64,000 nucleotides of DNA from Actinomycetes bacterium (GTDB taxonomy: Bacteria > Actinomycetota > Acidimicrobiia > Spongiisociales > JAHEDJ01): the NCBI GenBank assembly GCA_024641245.1, contig JAHEDK010000010.1:1-64000 (forward strand). Direction: 5' to 3'. The position numbers and the translations under genes were made by a program. Below are positions 16,423-25,684 of this stretch, in pieces. The first letter of the stretch is position 1. Each line of letters opens with the position of its first letter. Below the pieces are notes generated by a model. The model ran no database searches, had not been told where the DNA came from, and saw only the letters and a program-made list of their open reading frames with translations.

Positions 16423-18969
16423 GTGTGGCGCGCCGCCCTCAAGAACATCTGGGCACACAAACTCCGGTCGGGCCTTCTCTCGCTCGCCATTCTGGCCGGG
16501 GTCAGTTTTGTCGTCGCCGCCTTCGTGTTCACCGACACCATCGGCGAAGCATTCGACAGTCTCTTCACGGAAGCATTCGCGGCAACCGATATTCAAGTGC
16601 GTCGCGAAGTCGACCCCGAGCTGAGCTTCGGGTTGCCCGAGCGCATGCCGGAGGACCTGATCGAACAAGTCAAGGCAGTCCCCGGAGTCGATGGGGCCTG
16701 GGGAACGGTGATCTCGCCCTCCGGACAACTACTCGATTCCGACGGCGAACTCCTTCCGATGACGGGACCACCAACGTTCGTCACCTCGTGGTCGGGCGGG
16801 CCGAGCCAGTTCACGATCAGGGAGGGCAGGGCACCTGCAGAACCCAGTGAGATGATGCTCGACGCGGCCACCGTCGAGAGAGCAGGGTATGCCGTTGGCG
16901 ACACCGTCGGGATGGTGATCAGCGGACCGAAGCAGGACTTCACACTGGTCGGCAGCCTCGGATTCGGTGAAGCCGACAACCTCCTGGGAACCAGCTGGGC
17001 CGTCTTCGACCTCCGAACGGCCCAAGAACTCCTCGACGCTGCGGGTCTCGTTGATGCAATCGAGATAACGATCGAACCGGCAGGCGATCTCGACGCCGTG
17101 ATCGACGCGGTCGACGGCATCCTGCCGGAAGGCATTGAAGCCGTCAGCTCGCAGAGTGTCGCCGAGGAACAAACGGCGCAGATCAAAGAGGGCCTCGGGT
17201 TTCTCAACACGATGCTGCTGGCGTTTGCCGGGATTTCTCTCTTCGTGGGCATCTTTGTCATCTACAACGCGTTCAGAATCGTGGTCGCCCAACGGACTCG
17301 CGAACTCGGTCTCTTGCGGGCGATCGGCGCCACCCGCGGGCAGATCACGACGTCGGTCCTCTTCGAGTCGGCCATCACCGGCTTGATCGCCTCACTCTTC
17401 GGCGTCGGCGCAGGCGTCGTGCTGGCCGCGATGATGCAGAAGCTGATCGAAGTCATCTTCGGGGGCAACCTTCCGGCCGGGGGACTCCAGCTGCAACCGA
17501 GAACCGTCATAGTTGCGCTGGTCACCGGCCTGACCGTCACCATGATCTCGGCGCTGTTTCCTGCGATCCGGGCCGCGCGGGTTTCTCCGATGGCAGCTCT
17601 CCGCGACCTACCGACCACCGGAAAACGCGCCTCCTGGCGGCGGCGGACCCTGGCCGGAACCCCCTTCGGTGTCCTCGGCATGGCTGCTATCGCAGGTGGG
17701 CTGACCGGACTCGATGTCGCCGGCTTCTCCCCCGCCCTCCTGGTCGGTATCGGCGCAGGCCTCGTCTTCATCGGGACCTACATCCTCAGCCCGCTGGTCG
17801 CCAGACCGGTCGCCCGGATCCTCGGCGTCCCGATGCGCGCCCTTTCGAACGCGACGGGGAACCTCGCCCAACGCAATGCGGCCCGCAGCCCGCGCCGAAC
17901 GGCCGCAACCGCCGGGGCGTTGATGATCGGACTCGCCCTAGTAGCAACCGTGTCCATCCTCGCCGCTTCTACCAGAGACACCGCCACCAATGCCATCGAA
18001 GAGGCTTTTGCCGCCGACCTCCTGCTCCAACCCCCCGGTTTCGGATTCACAGGCTTCAGCCCGGATGCCCTCACGACGGTTGCGGCTCTCGACGACGTCG
18101 CGCTCATCACCGGTGTCCAGGCGGGTCCGGCCAAGGTCCTCGGCTCAACGACTCTCGTCGCCGGAGTAGATCCCGCCGTTGTCGGGGAGTTCCTAACCAT
18201 CGAGACCATCTCCGGATCCTTCGATAGCCTCGATGGCGACCGAATCGCGACTACGCAATCCGTCGCCGACGACAAGGGCCTGAAAGTGGGCGACCAGATC
18301 GAGATCGGTTTCGCTCGGACCGGAACCAGCCAGTTCGAATTGGTCTCGATCGTCGACATCGCCAGCGCCACCGACGTGTCTTGGTACATGGCTGCCACCA
18401 CCTTCTCCGATAACTACATCGAGGACAACGTCACACAGGCATATGTCCGGCTGGCGAACGGTGTGTCGATCGAGGACGGTAGAACGACCATCGAGACGGC
18501 CCTCGAACCATTTCCAGGCATTCAGGTCATTGATCAAGAGGAACTCCGCGACCAGATTTCTTCTCAGATCAACCAGGTCGTCTTACTGATTTTTGGCCTG
18601 CTGGCCATGTCGGTCTTCATTGCCCTGATCGGAATACTCCTGACTCTCCTTCTGTCGGTCTACGAACGCACTCATGAGATCGGCCTCCTGCGCGCCGTCG
18701 GCATGACCAGGCCACAGGTGAGGAACATGATCGGGCTGGAGTCGGTCATCATCGCCATCTTCGGCGCACTCCTCGGGGCCGGACTCGGGATGGGGTTCGG
18801 CTGGGCCCTGGTCGCAGCGCTGGCAGATCAGGGACTCGAGCTCAGCATCCCGTGGGGATGGCTCGCCACCGGCATCGTTGGTGCGGCGCTGGCCGGCATC
18901 CTGGCGGCCGCCTGGCCGGCATTTCGGGCCTCAAACCTGGACGTACTCGAGGCGATTTCCTACGAGTAG
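16423..18969 (+). CDS. FtsX-like ABC permease with two FtsX domains
   Basis: The 848-residue protein has an N-terminal membrane helix (SLAILAGVSFVVAAFVF), a large extracytoplasmic domain (about 45-250), a three-helix FtsX block (about 260-385, with AQRTRELGLLRAIGATRGQI), a linker with further helices and a second extracytoplasmic domain, and a C-terminal FtsX block (about 715-845, with YERTHEIGLLRAVGMTRPQV). The duplicated layout is usual for Gram-positive members of this family. GTG start, two bases after the ATPase gene. A 13-bp hairpin about 70 bases downstream likely ends the operon. Confidence 0.9.
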   Translation: MWRAALKNIWAHKLRSGLLSLAILAGVSFVVAAFVFTDTIGEAFDSLFTEAFAATDIQVRREVDPELSFGLPERMPEDLIEQVKAVPGVDGAWGTVISPSGQLLDSDGELLPMTGPPTFVTSWSGGPSQFTIREGRAPAEPSEMMLDAATVERAGYAVGDTVGMVISGPKQDFTLVGSLGFGEADNLLGTSWAVFDLRTAQELLDAAGLVDAIEITIEPAGDLDAVIDAVDGILPEGIEAVSSQSVAEEQTAQIKEGLGFLNTMLLAFAGISLFVGIFVIYNAFRIVVAQRTRELGLLRAIGATRGQITTSVLFESAITGLIASLFGVGAGVVLAAMMQKLIEVIFGGNLPAGGLQLQPRTVIVALVTGLTVTMISALFPAIRAARVSPMAALRDLPTTGKRASWRRRTLAGTPFGVLGMAAIAGGLTGLDVAGFSPALLVGIGAGLVFIGTYILSPLVARPVARILGVPMRALSNATGNLAQRNAARSPRRTAATAGALMIGLALVATVSILAASTRDTATNAIEEAFAADLLLQPPGFGFTGFSPDALTTVAALDDVALITGVQAGPAKVLGSTTLVAGVDPAVVGEFLTIETISGSFDSLDGDRIATTQSVADDKGLKVGDQIEIGFARTGTSQFELVSIVDIASATDVSWYMAATTFSDNYIEDNVTQAYVRLANGVSIEDGRTTIETALEPFPGIQVIDQEELRDQISSQINQVVLLIFGLLAMSVFIALIGILLTLLLSVYERTHEIGLLRAVGMTRPQVRNMIGLESVIIAIFGALLGAGLGMGFGWALVAALADQGLELSIPWGWLATGIVGAALAGILAAAWPAFRASNLDVLEAISYE

Positions 18970-18991
18970 CTGATCGCATTACAGAGGTTGT

Positions 18992-19014
18992 AAGTTCTAG
19001 GTTTTGGGTTCTGG
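18992..19014 (+). repeat. GTTCTAGG-type intergenic repeat
   Basis: AAGTTCTAGGTTTTGGGTTC lies between the permease stop and its terminator. It matches the complement of the block at 29-52 at all but about three of 24 positions and resembles the blocks at 60121-60235. Confidence 0.6.
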
Positions 19015-19038
19015 ATCGAACTCGAGATTCACGCATCT

Positions 19039-19070
19039 GAAGGAGCGCCCGGGCAATCGGGCGCTCCTTC
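19039..19070 (+). terminator. Terminator of the MacB/FtsX-type operon
   Basis: GAAGGAGCGCCCG and CGGGCGCTCCTTC form a perfect 13-bp stem with a six-base loop (GGCAAT), followed by GTGTAGGTTT. No long T-tract is present. Confidence 0.75.
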
Positions 19071-19108
19071 GTGTAGGTTTGCCGATCGAGCGACTCAAGG
19101 GGACCGCA

Positions 19109-20152
19109 ATGACCGTCACGCTTGCCATCGGAACCTCCAAAGGGGCGTTCTTTCTTCGCTCCGACGACCGGCACAACTGGACCCTTGCAGAACCCGCCTT
19201 CCCCGGCTGGAAAGTCACAGCCTTCAATCGCACACCGAGCGGTGAATACCTCCTGGCAACTGCCAGCAACTGGTTCGGAGCCGCACTGCATCGAAGTACC
19301 GATCTCAACGAGTGGGAACAAGTCGTGACCGGACCGGGCTGGCCGGAGGGCTCGGTAAGGCCGCTCACCCAGATCTGGACTCTGGCCTCGATTGGCCAGC
19401 GGACCTATGCGGGAGTGGACGAAGCCGGACTCTTCGTCAGCGACGACGATGGCGAAACCTGGCATTCGGTCGAGGCATTGAATGAACATGCGACCCGCTC
19501 CAGTTGGGAACCGGGGCTCGGCGGTTTGTGCGCCCACCACGTCGTTGCCGATCCGGGCAACCCGAAGCGAATGTGGGTGGGCATCTCAGCCGTTGGCGTG
19601 TTTCGGACGGACGATGGCGGCCGAAGCTGGCAGCCGAGGAACTCCGGTGTTACCGGTCCGATCGACGAATCTGCCGGCACCGGGTGGTGTGTTCACGGCC
19701 TCACGCTCGATCCCGAGCATCCCGAGCGCCTCTGGCGGCAGGAACACACCGGCGTGTACCGCTCCGCGGACGCGGGCGACTCCTGGGAGCGGATCGAGAC
19801 GGGGCTACCTGCATCGTTCGGCTTCCCGATGGTACGCGATCACCGATCCGGACGGTTGTTCATCGCACCCCTTCGGAGCGATGAGTTCCGTCTGCCGGTC
19901 GGTGGGCGCCTCCGTATCTTCCGCTCGGACAATCAGGGAGACACCTGGATGGAATCCGGCGCCGGCCTCCCCGACCAGACTTACACCACCGTTCTGCGCG
20001 GGGCCATGGTCGCCGACCAACTCAATCCCGGGGGCGTCTACTTCGGCACGACCGGCGGCGCCGTGTACGGAAGCGCCGACAATGGCCACGCTTGGGATCG
20101 CCTGCCGGGGACCTTTCCTCGCATCATGAGCTTGCAGGTGTTCGCAGACTGA
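19109..20152 (+). CDS. BNR/sialidase-like beta-propeller protein
   Basis: The 347-residue protein has repeated Asp-box-like motifs (SDDDGETWHS, RTDDGGRSWQP, RSADAGDSWER, RSDNQGDTWME, GSADNGHAWDR), the hallmark of six- or seven-bladed sialidase / YCF48-type propellers. There is no signal peptide, so it is probably cytoplasmic, and the catalytic residues of true sialidases are not evident. Start ATG has AAGGGGA upstream. The next gene, for a MoaD/ThiS-like protein with a C-terminal Gly-Gly, overlaps its stop (TGATG), so the two are translationally coupled and probably act together. Function unknown. Confidence 0.75.
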   Translation: MTVTLAIGTSKGAFFLRSDDRHNWTLAEPAFPGWKVTAFNRTPSGEYLLATASNWFGAALHRSTDLNEWEQVVTGPGWPEGSVRPLTQIWTLASIGQRTYAGVDEAGLFVSDDDGETWHSVEALNEHATRSSWEPGLGGLCAHHVVADPGNPKRMWVGISAVGVFRTDDGGRSWQPRNSGVTGPIDESAGTGWCVHGLTLDPEHPERLWRQEHTGVYRSADAGDSWERIETGLPASFGFPMVRDHRSGRLFIAPLRSDEFRLPVGGRLRIFRSDNQGDTWMESGAGLPDQTYTTVLRGAMVADQLNPGGVYFGTTGGAVYGSADNGHAWDRLPGTFPRIMSLQVFAD

Positions 20153-20412
20153 TGCCGCAGGTGGTGATCCCGCGCGTGCTTTCCGCCGTGACGAGCGGCC
20201 GCCGAGTGTTCGACGTGGGTGGGGAAACCGTCGGGGACGCTGTCGATACCTTGATCGGGCAATACCCGCAACTCCGCGTTCACCTCTTCGACGAGCAGGG
20301 CCGGTGGCGCCCACATGTCCGTTGTTTCAACGCGACCGGACGAGTTGACACCCGGATGGCCGACCCGGCCGGTGATCGCCTCACCATCCTTCAGGCGGTA
20401 TCCGGAGGCTGA
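20152..20412 (+). CDS. MoaD/ThiS-family ubiquitin-like protein
   Basis: The 86-residue protein has the beta-grasp pattern of MoaD/ThiS sulfur carriers: an N-terminal strand pair (VVIPRVLSAVTSGRRVFDV), a helix (VGDAVDTLIGQYPQL), later DRLTILQAVSGG and a C-terminal Gly-Gly that could be adenylated and thiocarboxylated. Such proteins donate sulfur in molybdopterin, thiamine or cysteine synthesis, or modify proteins. No MoaE, ThiG or E1-like gene is in the window; the only partner is the propeller gene upstream, whose stop it overlaps. Confidence 0.75.
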   Translation: MPQVVIPRVLSAVTSGRRVFDVGGETVGDAVDTLIGQYPQLRVHLFDEQGRWRPHVRCFNATGRVDTRMADPAGDRLTILQAVSGG

Positions 20413-20516
20413 CGAGTGATCAGGCTCGCTCTCCGGCCGGGAGATGTCCGGCGCGGACGGTCGGAATAGATACCGAGCAACCTGGTGCGATAACCGGGAC
20501 TCAGTACTCTTGCGCC

Positions 20517-23384
20517 GTGCGGACACGCCCTGAAACGATTCTCACTTATCTCGCCGACCTGGCGCCGGAGGCCAAGCGAACCACCGACGTGGTTCGTCGT
20601 ACGTCCGAGTTCGTGTACCTCGGCTGGCAGCCGTATCTCATGTCACCCGCCTATGCCCACCAACAGTCAGTGTTGCCGCAGTCGGCGGTACGCAACATCC
20701 CACGCCCCGCCGGACGCGATCTCCCCCGGAAGGAACTGCGAAGGCTGGCCTCGATCGATGCTCTCCACTCGACCGAGCGTCTTCTCCGACTCGGCTGGCT
20801 GTTTCTGGCCGGGACGATCGACCTCGAGGGTCGGTCGACTCGATTCTGCAAGCCGCTGCTCTCCGTTCCGGTCGCGCTACGAACCAGAGGATTCGAAGTT
20901 CACATACAGCAACTCGGTGACATCGAGATGCCGGGAGACCTGTTCGACGAACGAACCCGCGATGAACTCGAGGAGTCCGACGCACCGTACGGTGGAGGCG
21001 CAGACGAACCGAGCGACGAAGTGCTGGCCCGCATGCCGAAACTGCAGTCGTGGGTCGCCACGGCCGTGCAGCGAGCGGGTCTCCCACCCGCCCGGCTTCG
21101 ATCTCCAAACACCGACCCGCTCCACCTCCGCAATGAGGAGGGCCTCTCGGTCGTCTCAGGAGCTGCCATCTTCACCGCCCGCGACACCGCCGCGCCGGGC
21201 GTAGCGGGAACGCTGCTCGGCTGGGCTTCTCACGACCTGGGCGGGACGGCGTTCGATGCCCTGTACGGAGCACCAACGACCGAACCCGCTACGAGCCCCG
21301 GCCCGATCCGGTCGCCTCTCCCCTTGAATGCTCGCCAGCACGAGGCTCTGGAGCGGTCCCACCGGGAGACCATCACCGTCGTCTCGGGACCCCCCGGAAC
21401 CGGCAAGAGCCACCTCGTCGCAGCCATGGCGATCGACGAAGTTGCCCGCGGTCACAGCGTTCTGGTGGCGACGCAGTCAGACTACGCGGCAGAGGTGATC
21501 ACCGATCTCCTCGACCGGCATCCCGGGCCGCGCTACATCCGGTTCGGGAGACGAGAGGACCGCGAGTCGGCCGCCGGGGATCTTTCCGATGGTCTCGCCG
21601 TGCCACTCAACGATGAGGAGGTCAGCACGCTGGAGATCCGGGCGGGCGAGGCATCGGCCACAATGGAACGGATCCGGGCGACGATCCGGACACTCATCCA
21701 GCGCGAAGCAGCCTTCGCGGATGGTCTCTCGCGCAGGGACATGCTCACCTTCGCGACTGCACAAGCACCGGGCGTCCTGACGGAAGGGGTGAATCTCTCC
21801 GCTGCCGAACGCCTGCTGCGGAAGGCCGAGACCACGACCGGGCTGTTCGCCCGGTGGCGTCGGACAAAGGCCGACAGGAAGCTACGCGGTCTCGTCGGTG
21901 CCCGCGCCGACGCCACGCTGGATGAACTGGCAATGGCGCTTGACGCAGGAAAGGCCGAACTGGCGACCAAGCGGGGGCTGGAAGGTGGTGGGCTCTCCCT
22001 GGAGACCATCTGGCGGGAATACGAACGCGCAGAGGCGGGATGGCGAGAGTCGATCGGAGCATCGATCGAGGCGGTTCGACGGTCCCGCACGAACAGCAAG
22101 CGAACCTCGGTGCGGGCGGTTGCCGCATTGGCATCGGCGCTGAGGGCCGGACGCGTCCAGCGTCGCCGGATACTGCGCGATCTGAGCGGCGATCACTTCC
22201 TCGATGTGCTCCCACTCTGGGTGGGCACACTCAAGGAGATCGACGATACGCTTCCGCTGGCCACCGGGATGTTCGATGTGGTGATGTTCGATGAAGCATC
22301 ACAGATTGATCAACTGCGCGCAGCACCGGCCCTGGCGCGGGCCAGACGCGCCGTCATCGTCGGAGATCCCCGCCAACTCCGCCACGTGTCGTTCACTGCC
22401 GACCTCGCCATCGAAGACACCGCCGCCCGGCACGGCATCTCAGGAGATCTCGCCCGAATCCTCGACGTGCGGCGCAACAGTCTGTTCGATGCAGCTGCCG
22501 CAGAGTCTCCCATCATCTGGCTCGATGAGCATTTCCGATCGGTACCCCACCTAATCGGGTTCTCTGATCGCAGGTTCTACGGCGGCCGCTTGAAGTTGAT
22601 GACCCAGCACCCGGCAACGGAGTCCCGGGACGCCATTCACATGGTGCACACCGGTGGCCGGCGCGATCGAGCAGGTGTGAACCAGGCAGAGGTTGCCGCG
22701 GTGAGAACCGAAGTGGAACGCCTTGCAGCCGCAGGAGCGACCAGCATCGGCATCATTACCCCATTCCGGGCACAAGCCGACGCCCTCGAGCACATGCTGC
22801 TCGAAGCATTCGAGCCGGAGGATGCCGAGCGGCTCGGACTCCGGGTCGGTACGGTGCATGCGTTCCAGGGCAACGAAAGGGACTATATGGTCGCCTCACT
22901 CGCAATGACCGACGGCGACCTCGGCACCGCACTTCGATTCGTCGAAAACCCGAACCTGTTCAACGTAATGATTACGCGTGCGAGAACCGAGATGACGATC
23001 GTTCATTCGTTCACCGCCGATGGTCTACCGGCCGGCCTACTCAAGGACTATTTCAGGCATGGTGACCATGCTCCGCGACCATCGGAGTCGACCGTCAGAC
23101 CGGACGGCTGGGCCGGAGACATACTCGACGAGCTTCGTCGGTTCGGTGTGAAAGCAGTCGCCGGCTACCCGGTGGCCGGATGGACCGTCGACCTGGCCGT
23201 AGGTGAGGGCCGCCAGGCTTTCGGCGTTGTGTGCCTGGTTCATCCAGACGGGCCTGAAGCACACATCGAGCGGCACATGGCGCTGCGCAGGGCTGGGTGG
23301 ACGATTACAGACGCCTATCAGAGTCGCTGGCTCAGCCGCCCGGAATCGGTTGCCGAGGAACTGGCCAAACGGATGCTCGCCTGA
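20517..23384 (+). CDS. Large superfamily 1 DNA/RNA helicase with C-terminal nuclease-like domain
   Basis: The 955-residue protein has a 270-residue N-terminal region of unknown type, then a UvrD/Dna2/Upf1-like helicase: Walker A GPPGTGKSH near residue 291, an inserted helical region (about 370-560), motif II VVMFDEASQID near 588, GDPRQLRH (motif III), FRSVPHLI (motif IV), VGTVHAFQGNERDY (motif V) and NVMITRART near 815 (motif VI). The last 90 residues (GVKAVAGYPVAGWTVDLAV... HIERHMALRRAGWTI) look like a degenerate Vsr/PD-(D/E)xK-type nuclease fold. Similar helicase-nuclease proteins act in repair or anti-phage defence. It stands alone with a GTG start. Confidence 0.8.
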   Translation: MRTRPETILTYLADLAPEAKRTTDVVRRTSEFVYLGWQPYLMSPAYAHQQSVLPQSAVRNIPRPAGRDLPRKELRRLASIDALHSTERLLRLGWLFLAGTIDLEGRSTRFCKPLLSVPVALRTRGFEVHIQQLGDIEMPGDLFDERTRDELEESDAPYGGGADEPSDEVLARMPKLQSWVATAVQRAGLPPARLRSPNTDPLHLRNEEGLSVVSGAAIFTARDTAAPGVAGTLLGWASHDLGGTAFDALYGAPTTEPATSPGPIRSPLPLNARQHEALERSHRETITVVSGPPGTGKSHLVAAMAIDEVARGHSVLVATQSDYAAEVITDLLDRHPGPRYIRFGRREDRESAAGDLSDGLAVPLNDEEVSTLEIRAGEASATMERIRATIRTLIQREAAFADGLSRRDMLTFATAQAPGVLTEGVNLSAAERLLRKAETTTGLFARWRRTKADRKLRGLVGARADATLDELAMALDAGKAELATKRGLEGGGLSLETIWREYERAEAGWRESIGASIEAVRRSRTNSKRTSVRAVAALASALRAGRVQRRRILRDLSGDHFLDVLPLWVGTLKEIDDTLPLATGMFDVVMFDEASQIDQLRAAPALARARRAVIVGDPRQLRHVSFTADLAIEDTAARHGISGDLARILDVRRNSLFDAAAAESPIIWLDEHFRSVPHLIGFSDRRFYGGRLKLMTQHPATESRDAIHMVHTGGRRDRAGVNQAEVAAVRTEVERLAAAGATSIGIITPFRAQADALEHMLLEAFEPEDAERLGLRVGTVHAFQGNERDYMVASLAMTDGDLGTALRFVENPNLFNVMITRARTEMTIVHSFTADGLPAGLLKDYFRHGDHAPRPSESTVRPDGWAGDILDELRRFGVKAVAGYPVAGWTVDLAVGEGRQAFGVVCLVHPDGPEAHIERHMALRRAGWTITDAYQSRWLSRPESVAEELAKRMLA

Positions 23385-23396
23385 TCTCAACCTGCC

Positions 23397-23447
23397 TCGG
23401 TAGAGCGAGCTCCCCAGATCCACCATACGGGTGCAGATCTCTACCGA
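23397..23447 (+). terminator. Possible weak terminator after the helicase gene
   Basis: TCGGTAGAG and CTCTACCGA form a 9-bp stem around a loop of about 33 bases, starting 13 bases after the helicase stop. The rest of the gap before nhaA shows nothing further. Confidence 0.3.
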
Positions 23448-23559
23448 ATCGCCGCCACCAGCGCCGCCCGCATGGAGTAGTACGCAGACGTTTCACCCGC
23501 CAGTCACAACTGGTCGCTGAGGACCGGACTCGTCCCCGACCTTGGTACCCTGCTCGATC

Positions 23560-24957
23560 GTGGACGAAGAACGCGTATACCCAACCTGGCTTCATTCGGA
23601 CCGGTTCGTCCCCCGCCGGTTCATGCAGCCGGTAATTCGGTTCACAGAGACGGAAGCTGCCTCCGGGATCGTCCTCCTCATTGCCGCAGCCATCGCCTTG
23701 ATCTGGGCGAACGCTCCCTTTGGTGAAACGTATGCCACGTTTTGGGAAGACACGCATCTCACCTTCCAGATCGGGGAATGGTTCCACTTCGACGAGAGCC
23801 TCCAGCACTTCGTCAACGATGGTCTCATGGTGCTGTTCTTCTTCGTAGTCGGACTCGAAATCAAGCGGGAACTCGTCATCGGCGAGCTGCGTGACCCAAA
23901 GGCGGCCGCCCTTCCGGCGATCGCCGCACTGGGAGGCATGATCTTCCCGGCGCTGATCTACATCGGCTTCGTGTTGGGCACAGGCGGCGAGGCGATGAAC
24001 GGCTGGGGGATCCCGATGGCTACCGACATTGCCTTCTCCGTTGGTGTGGTTGCACTACTCGGGTCACGGGTGCCGACCGGCGCCAAGCTATTCTTGCTGG
24101 CTCTGGCGATCGCAGACGACATCGGTGCCATCACCGTCATCGCGGTCTTCTACACAGACGACCTCAATCTCGGATGGTTGGGCGCAGCCATCGCGGTGCT
24201 CGTCGTCATCGAGGCCTCCAAGCGATCGGGGGTTCGGAGCATGGTGTTCTACTTACCGGCGGGAGTGGTCGCCTGGTTCTGCCTCCTCGAGTCCGGAGTA
24301 CACGCCACTCTGGCCGGCGTCGCGCTCGGCCTCATGACCCCGGCACGACCTTTGTTCTCGAGCGATGAGTTCGACAACAAGTCACGCCGTATCCTCGACG
24401 TCTACCCGGCGCGAGCCACCACTCAGGTCGCCAGGGAGCACGTCGACTACGAGGCCGGCCAGATCATCTCTGTTGCACACGAATCGATGGCCCCGCTCAC
24501 GCGGCTCGAGCACAAGTTGCTGCCGTGGAGTTCGTTTGTCGTCGTGCCGATCTTCGCTCTGGCCAACGCAGGGGTCCGATTCGCCGGGGTCGACCTAATC
24601 GATGCCATCACCCATCCTGTCGCGCTCGGCGTAGGCGTCGGTCTCCTCGTCGGAAAGATGTTCGGCATCACGCTGTTCACATTCAGTGCGGTGCGATTTG
24701 ATATCGGCAAACTTCCGGCCGGCACAACGAGAGCACATGTGTGGGGCCTTGCCCTTCTCGCCGGAATTGGATTCACGGTTGCTCTGTTCGTTGCGAGTCT
24801 GGCATTCGACGACCCGACACTGACCGACCGAGCCAAGACGGGAATCTTCCTGGGTTCGTTCGTGGCGGGCATTGCCGGCTACTGGCTACTCCGTCGGATG
24901 AAACCATCCGCCGGGATTGAGAACGCGGTCGAAGATCCTGCCACCACCCGCCCTTAG
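23560..24957 (+). CDS. nhaA: Na+/H+ antiporter NhaA
   Basis: NhaA exchanges external protons for internal sodium at the cell membrane. The 465-residue protein has twelve predicted helices with family signatures: RFTETEAASGIVLLIAA, NDGLMVLFFFVVGLEIKRE, MATDIAFSVGVVALLG and the essential paired aspartates in LALAIADDIGAI, plus HATLAGVALGLMTPARP. The region between about 285 and 315 contains the usual cytoplasmic loop. Start GTG 23560 is chosen; the frame opens a little earlier (23542). There is no clear Shine-Dalgarno sequence and TTGGTACC lies just upstream, so a leaderless mRNA is possible. Confidence 0.95.
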   Translation: MDEERVYPTWLHSDRFVPRRFMQPVIRFTETEAASGIVLLIAAAIALIWANAPFGETYATFWEDTHLTFQIGEWFHFDESLQHFVNDGLMVLFFFVVGLEIKRELVIGELRDPKAAALPAIAALGGMIFPALIYIGFVLGTGGEAMNGWGIPMATDIAFSVGVVALLGSRVPTGAKLFLLALAIADDIGAITVIAVFYTDDLNLGWLGAAIAVLVVIEASKRSGVRSMVFYLPAGVVAWFCLLESGVHATLAGVALGLMTPARPLFSSDEFDNKSRRILDVYPARATTQVAREHVDYEAGQIISVAHESMAPLTRLEHKLLPWSSFVVVPIFALANAGVRFAGVDLIDAITHPVALGVGVGLLVGKMFGITLFTFSAVRFDIGKLPAGTTRAHVWGLALLAGIGFTVALFVASLAFDDPTLTDRAKTGIFLGSFVAGIAGYWLLRRMKPSAGIENAVEDPATTRP

Positions 24958-24976
24958 CGGTCACTACCGTTGAGGT

Positions 24977-25153
24977 ATGGAACCCGCACCGATCATCGTT
25001 TGTGTTGAGTGCGGAGGTCGCGCCCATCTCATCAGCTTCGCTCCGCCCGACCAGGAGTATGAACCCGGCGATCAGTTGATCTACCGGTGCGAGGACTGCA
25101 TGGACCGGTTCGACATCGTTCACGACGACATCGAAGGACCGGAAGACCTCTAA
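24977..25153 (+). CDS. Small zinc-ribbon-like protein
   Basis: A 58-residue frame begins 19 bases after nhaA with GAGG close to the ATG. It contains two CxxC pairs, Cys9-Val-Glu-Cys12 and Cys38-Glu-Asp-Cys41, separated by 25 residues, and an acidic tail ending EGPEDL, the pattern of a short zinc ribbon. Codon usage fits a real gene. It may be cotranscribed with nhaA and ends three bases before the stop of the convergent CoA-binding gene. Function unknown. Confidence 0.65.
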   Translation: MEPAPIIVCVECGGRAHLISFAPPDQEYEPGDQLIYRCEDCMDRFDIVHDDIEGPEDL

Positions 25154-25156
25154 CGC

Positions 25157-25561
25157 TCACCGACCCCTGCGTCTGAGCTCGATCGCCGGACAGCGGTCCA
25201 TCACGACGTCGAGTCCCGCATCGGTTGCCCGACCGGCAGCAGCCTCGTCGATCACGTCGAGCTGCATCCAGACAGCCTTGGCGCCGATGGCGATTGCCTC
25301 ATCAACGTGGACACCGGCCTGTTCAGACCGACGAAAGACATCCACGACCTCCACCTTGAAGGGAATCGACGCCAGGTCGGGATAGCTCTTCTCACCGAGG
25401 ATCTCATCTTCCAACGGATTGACCGGAACGATGGTCATCCCGATGGACTGGAGTTTGGCAGCCACCCGGTGCGAGGGGCGATCAGGATTGGCAGACAGCC
25501 CGACGACGGCCCAGATCTTCGTGTCCGTGAGCAGCCGATCGATGATTGTGGAGTCGTTCAT
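25157..25561 (-). CDS. CoA-binding domain protein (YccU-like)
   Basis: The 134-residue protein is a single Rossmann-type CoA_binding domain: IWAVVGLSANPDRPSHRVAAKLQ carries the glycine-rich loop, PVNPLEDEILGEKSYPDL and VVDVFRRSEQAG follow, then AIGAKAVWMQLDVIDEAAA and MDRCPAIE at the end. Relatives are small cytoplasmic proteins of unclear role that bind CoA or nucleotides. The ATG at 25561 has no purine-rich ribosome site; the sequence upstream is a CGAGTCGCGA-type repeat, and the mRNA might be leaderless. Divergent from the thioredoxin-like gene. Confidence 0.82.
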   Translation of the reverse strand: MNDSTIIDRLLTDTKIWAVVGLSANPDRPSHRVAAKLQSIGMTIVPVNPLEDEILGEKSYPDLASIPFKVEVVDVFRRSEQAGVHVDEAIAIGAKAVWMQLDVIDEAAAGRATDAGLDVVMDRCPAIELRRRGR

Positions 25562-25571
25562 GAGAGAGGAA

Positions 25572-25610
25572 GGTAGTCGCAATCGCGAGCCGCAAGTTCG
25601 CGAGTTCCAG
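25572..25610. repeat. CGCGAG-type degenerate repeat upstream of the CoA-binding gene
   Basis: GTAGTCGCAATCGCGAG is followed by CGCAAGTTCGCGAGTTCC, a set of imperfect repeats of an 8-10 base unit similar to the blocks at 59-95 and 57450-57494. It lies right before the start of the CoA-binding gene, where a promoter would be expected. Confidence 0.5.
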
Positions 25611-25684
25611 CGGCCGGCCAGAGTCCGGGCATAATCGAGGGCCCGGTATTGTTGACCATCCTCGAAACCATCAAGGAAACACGC

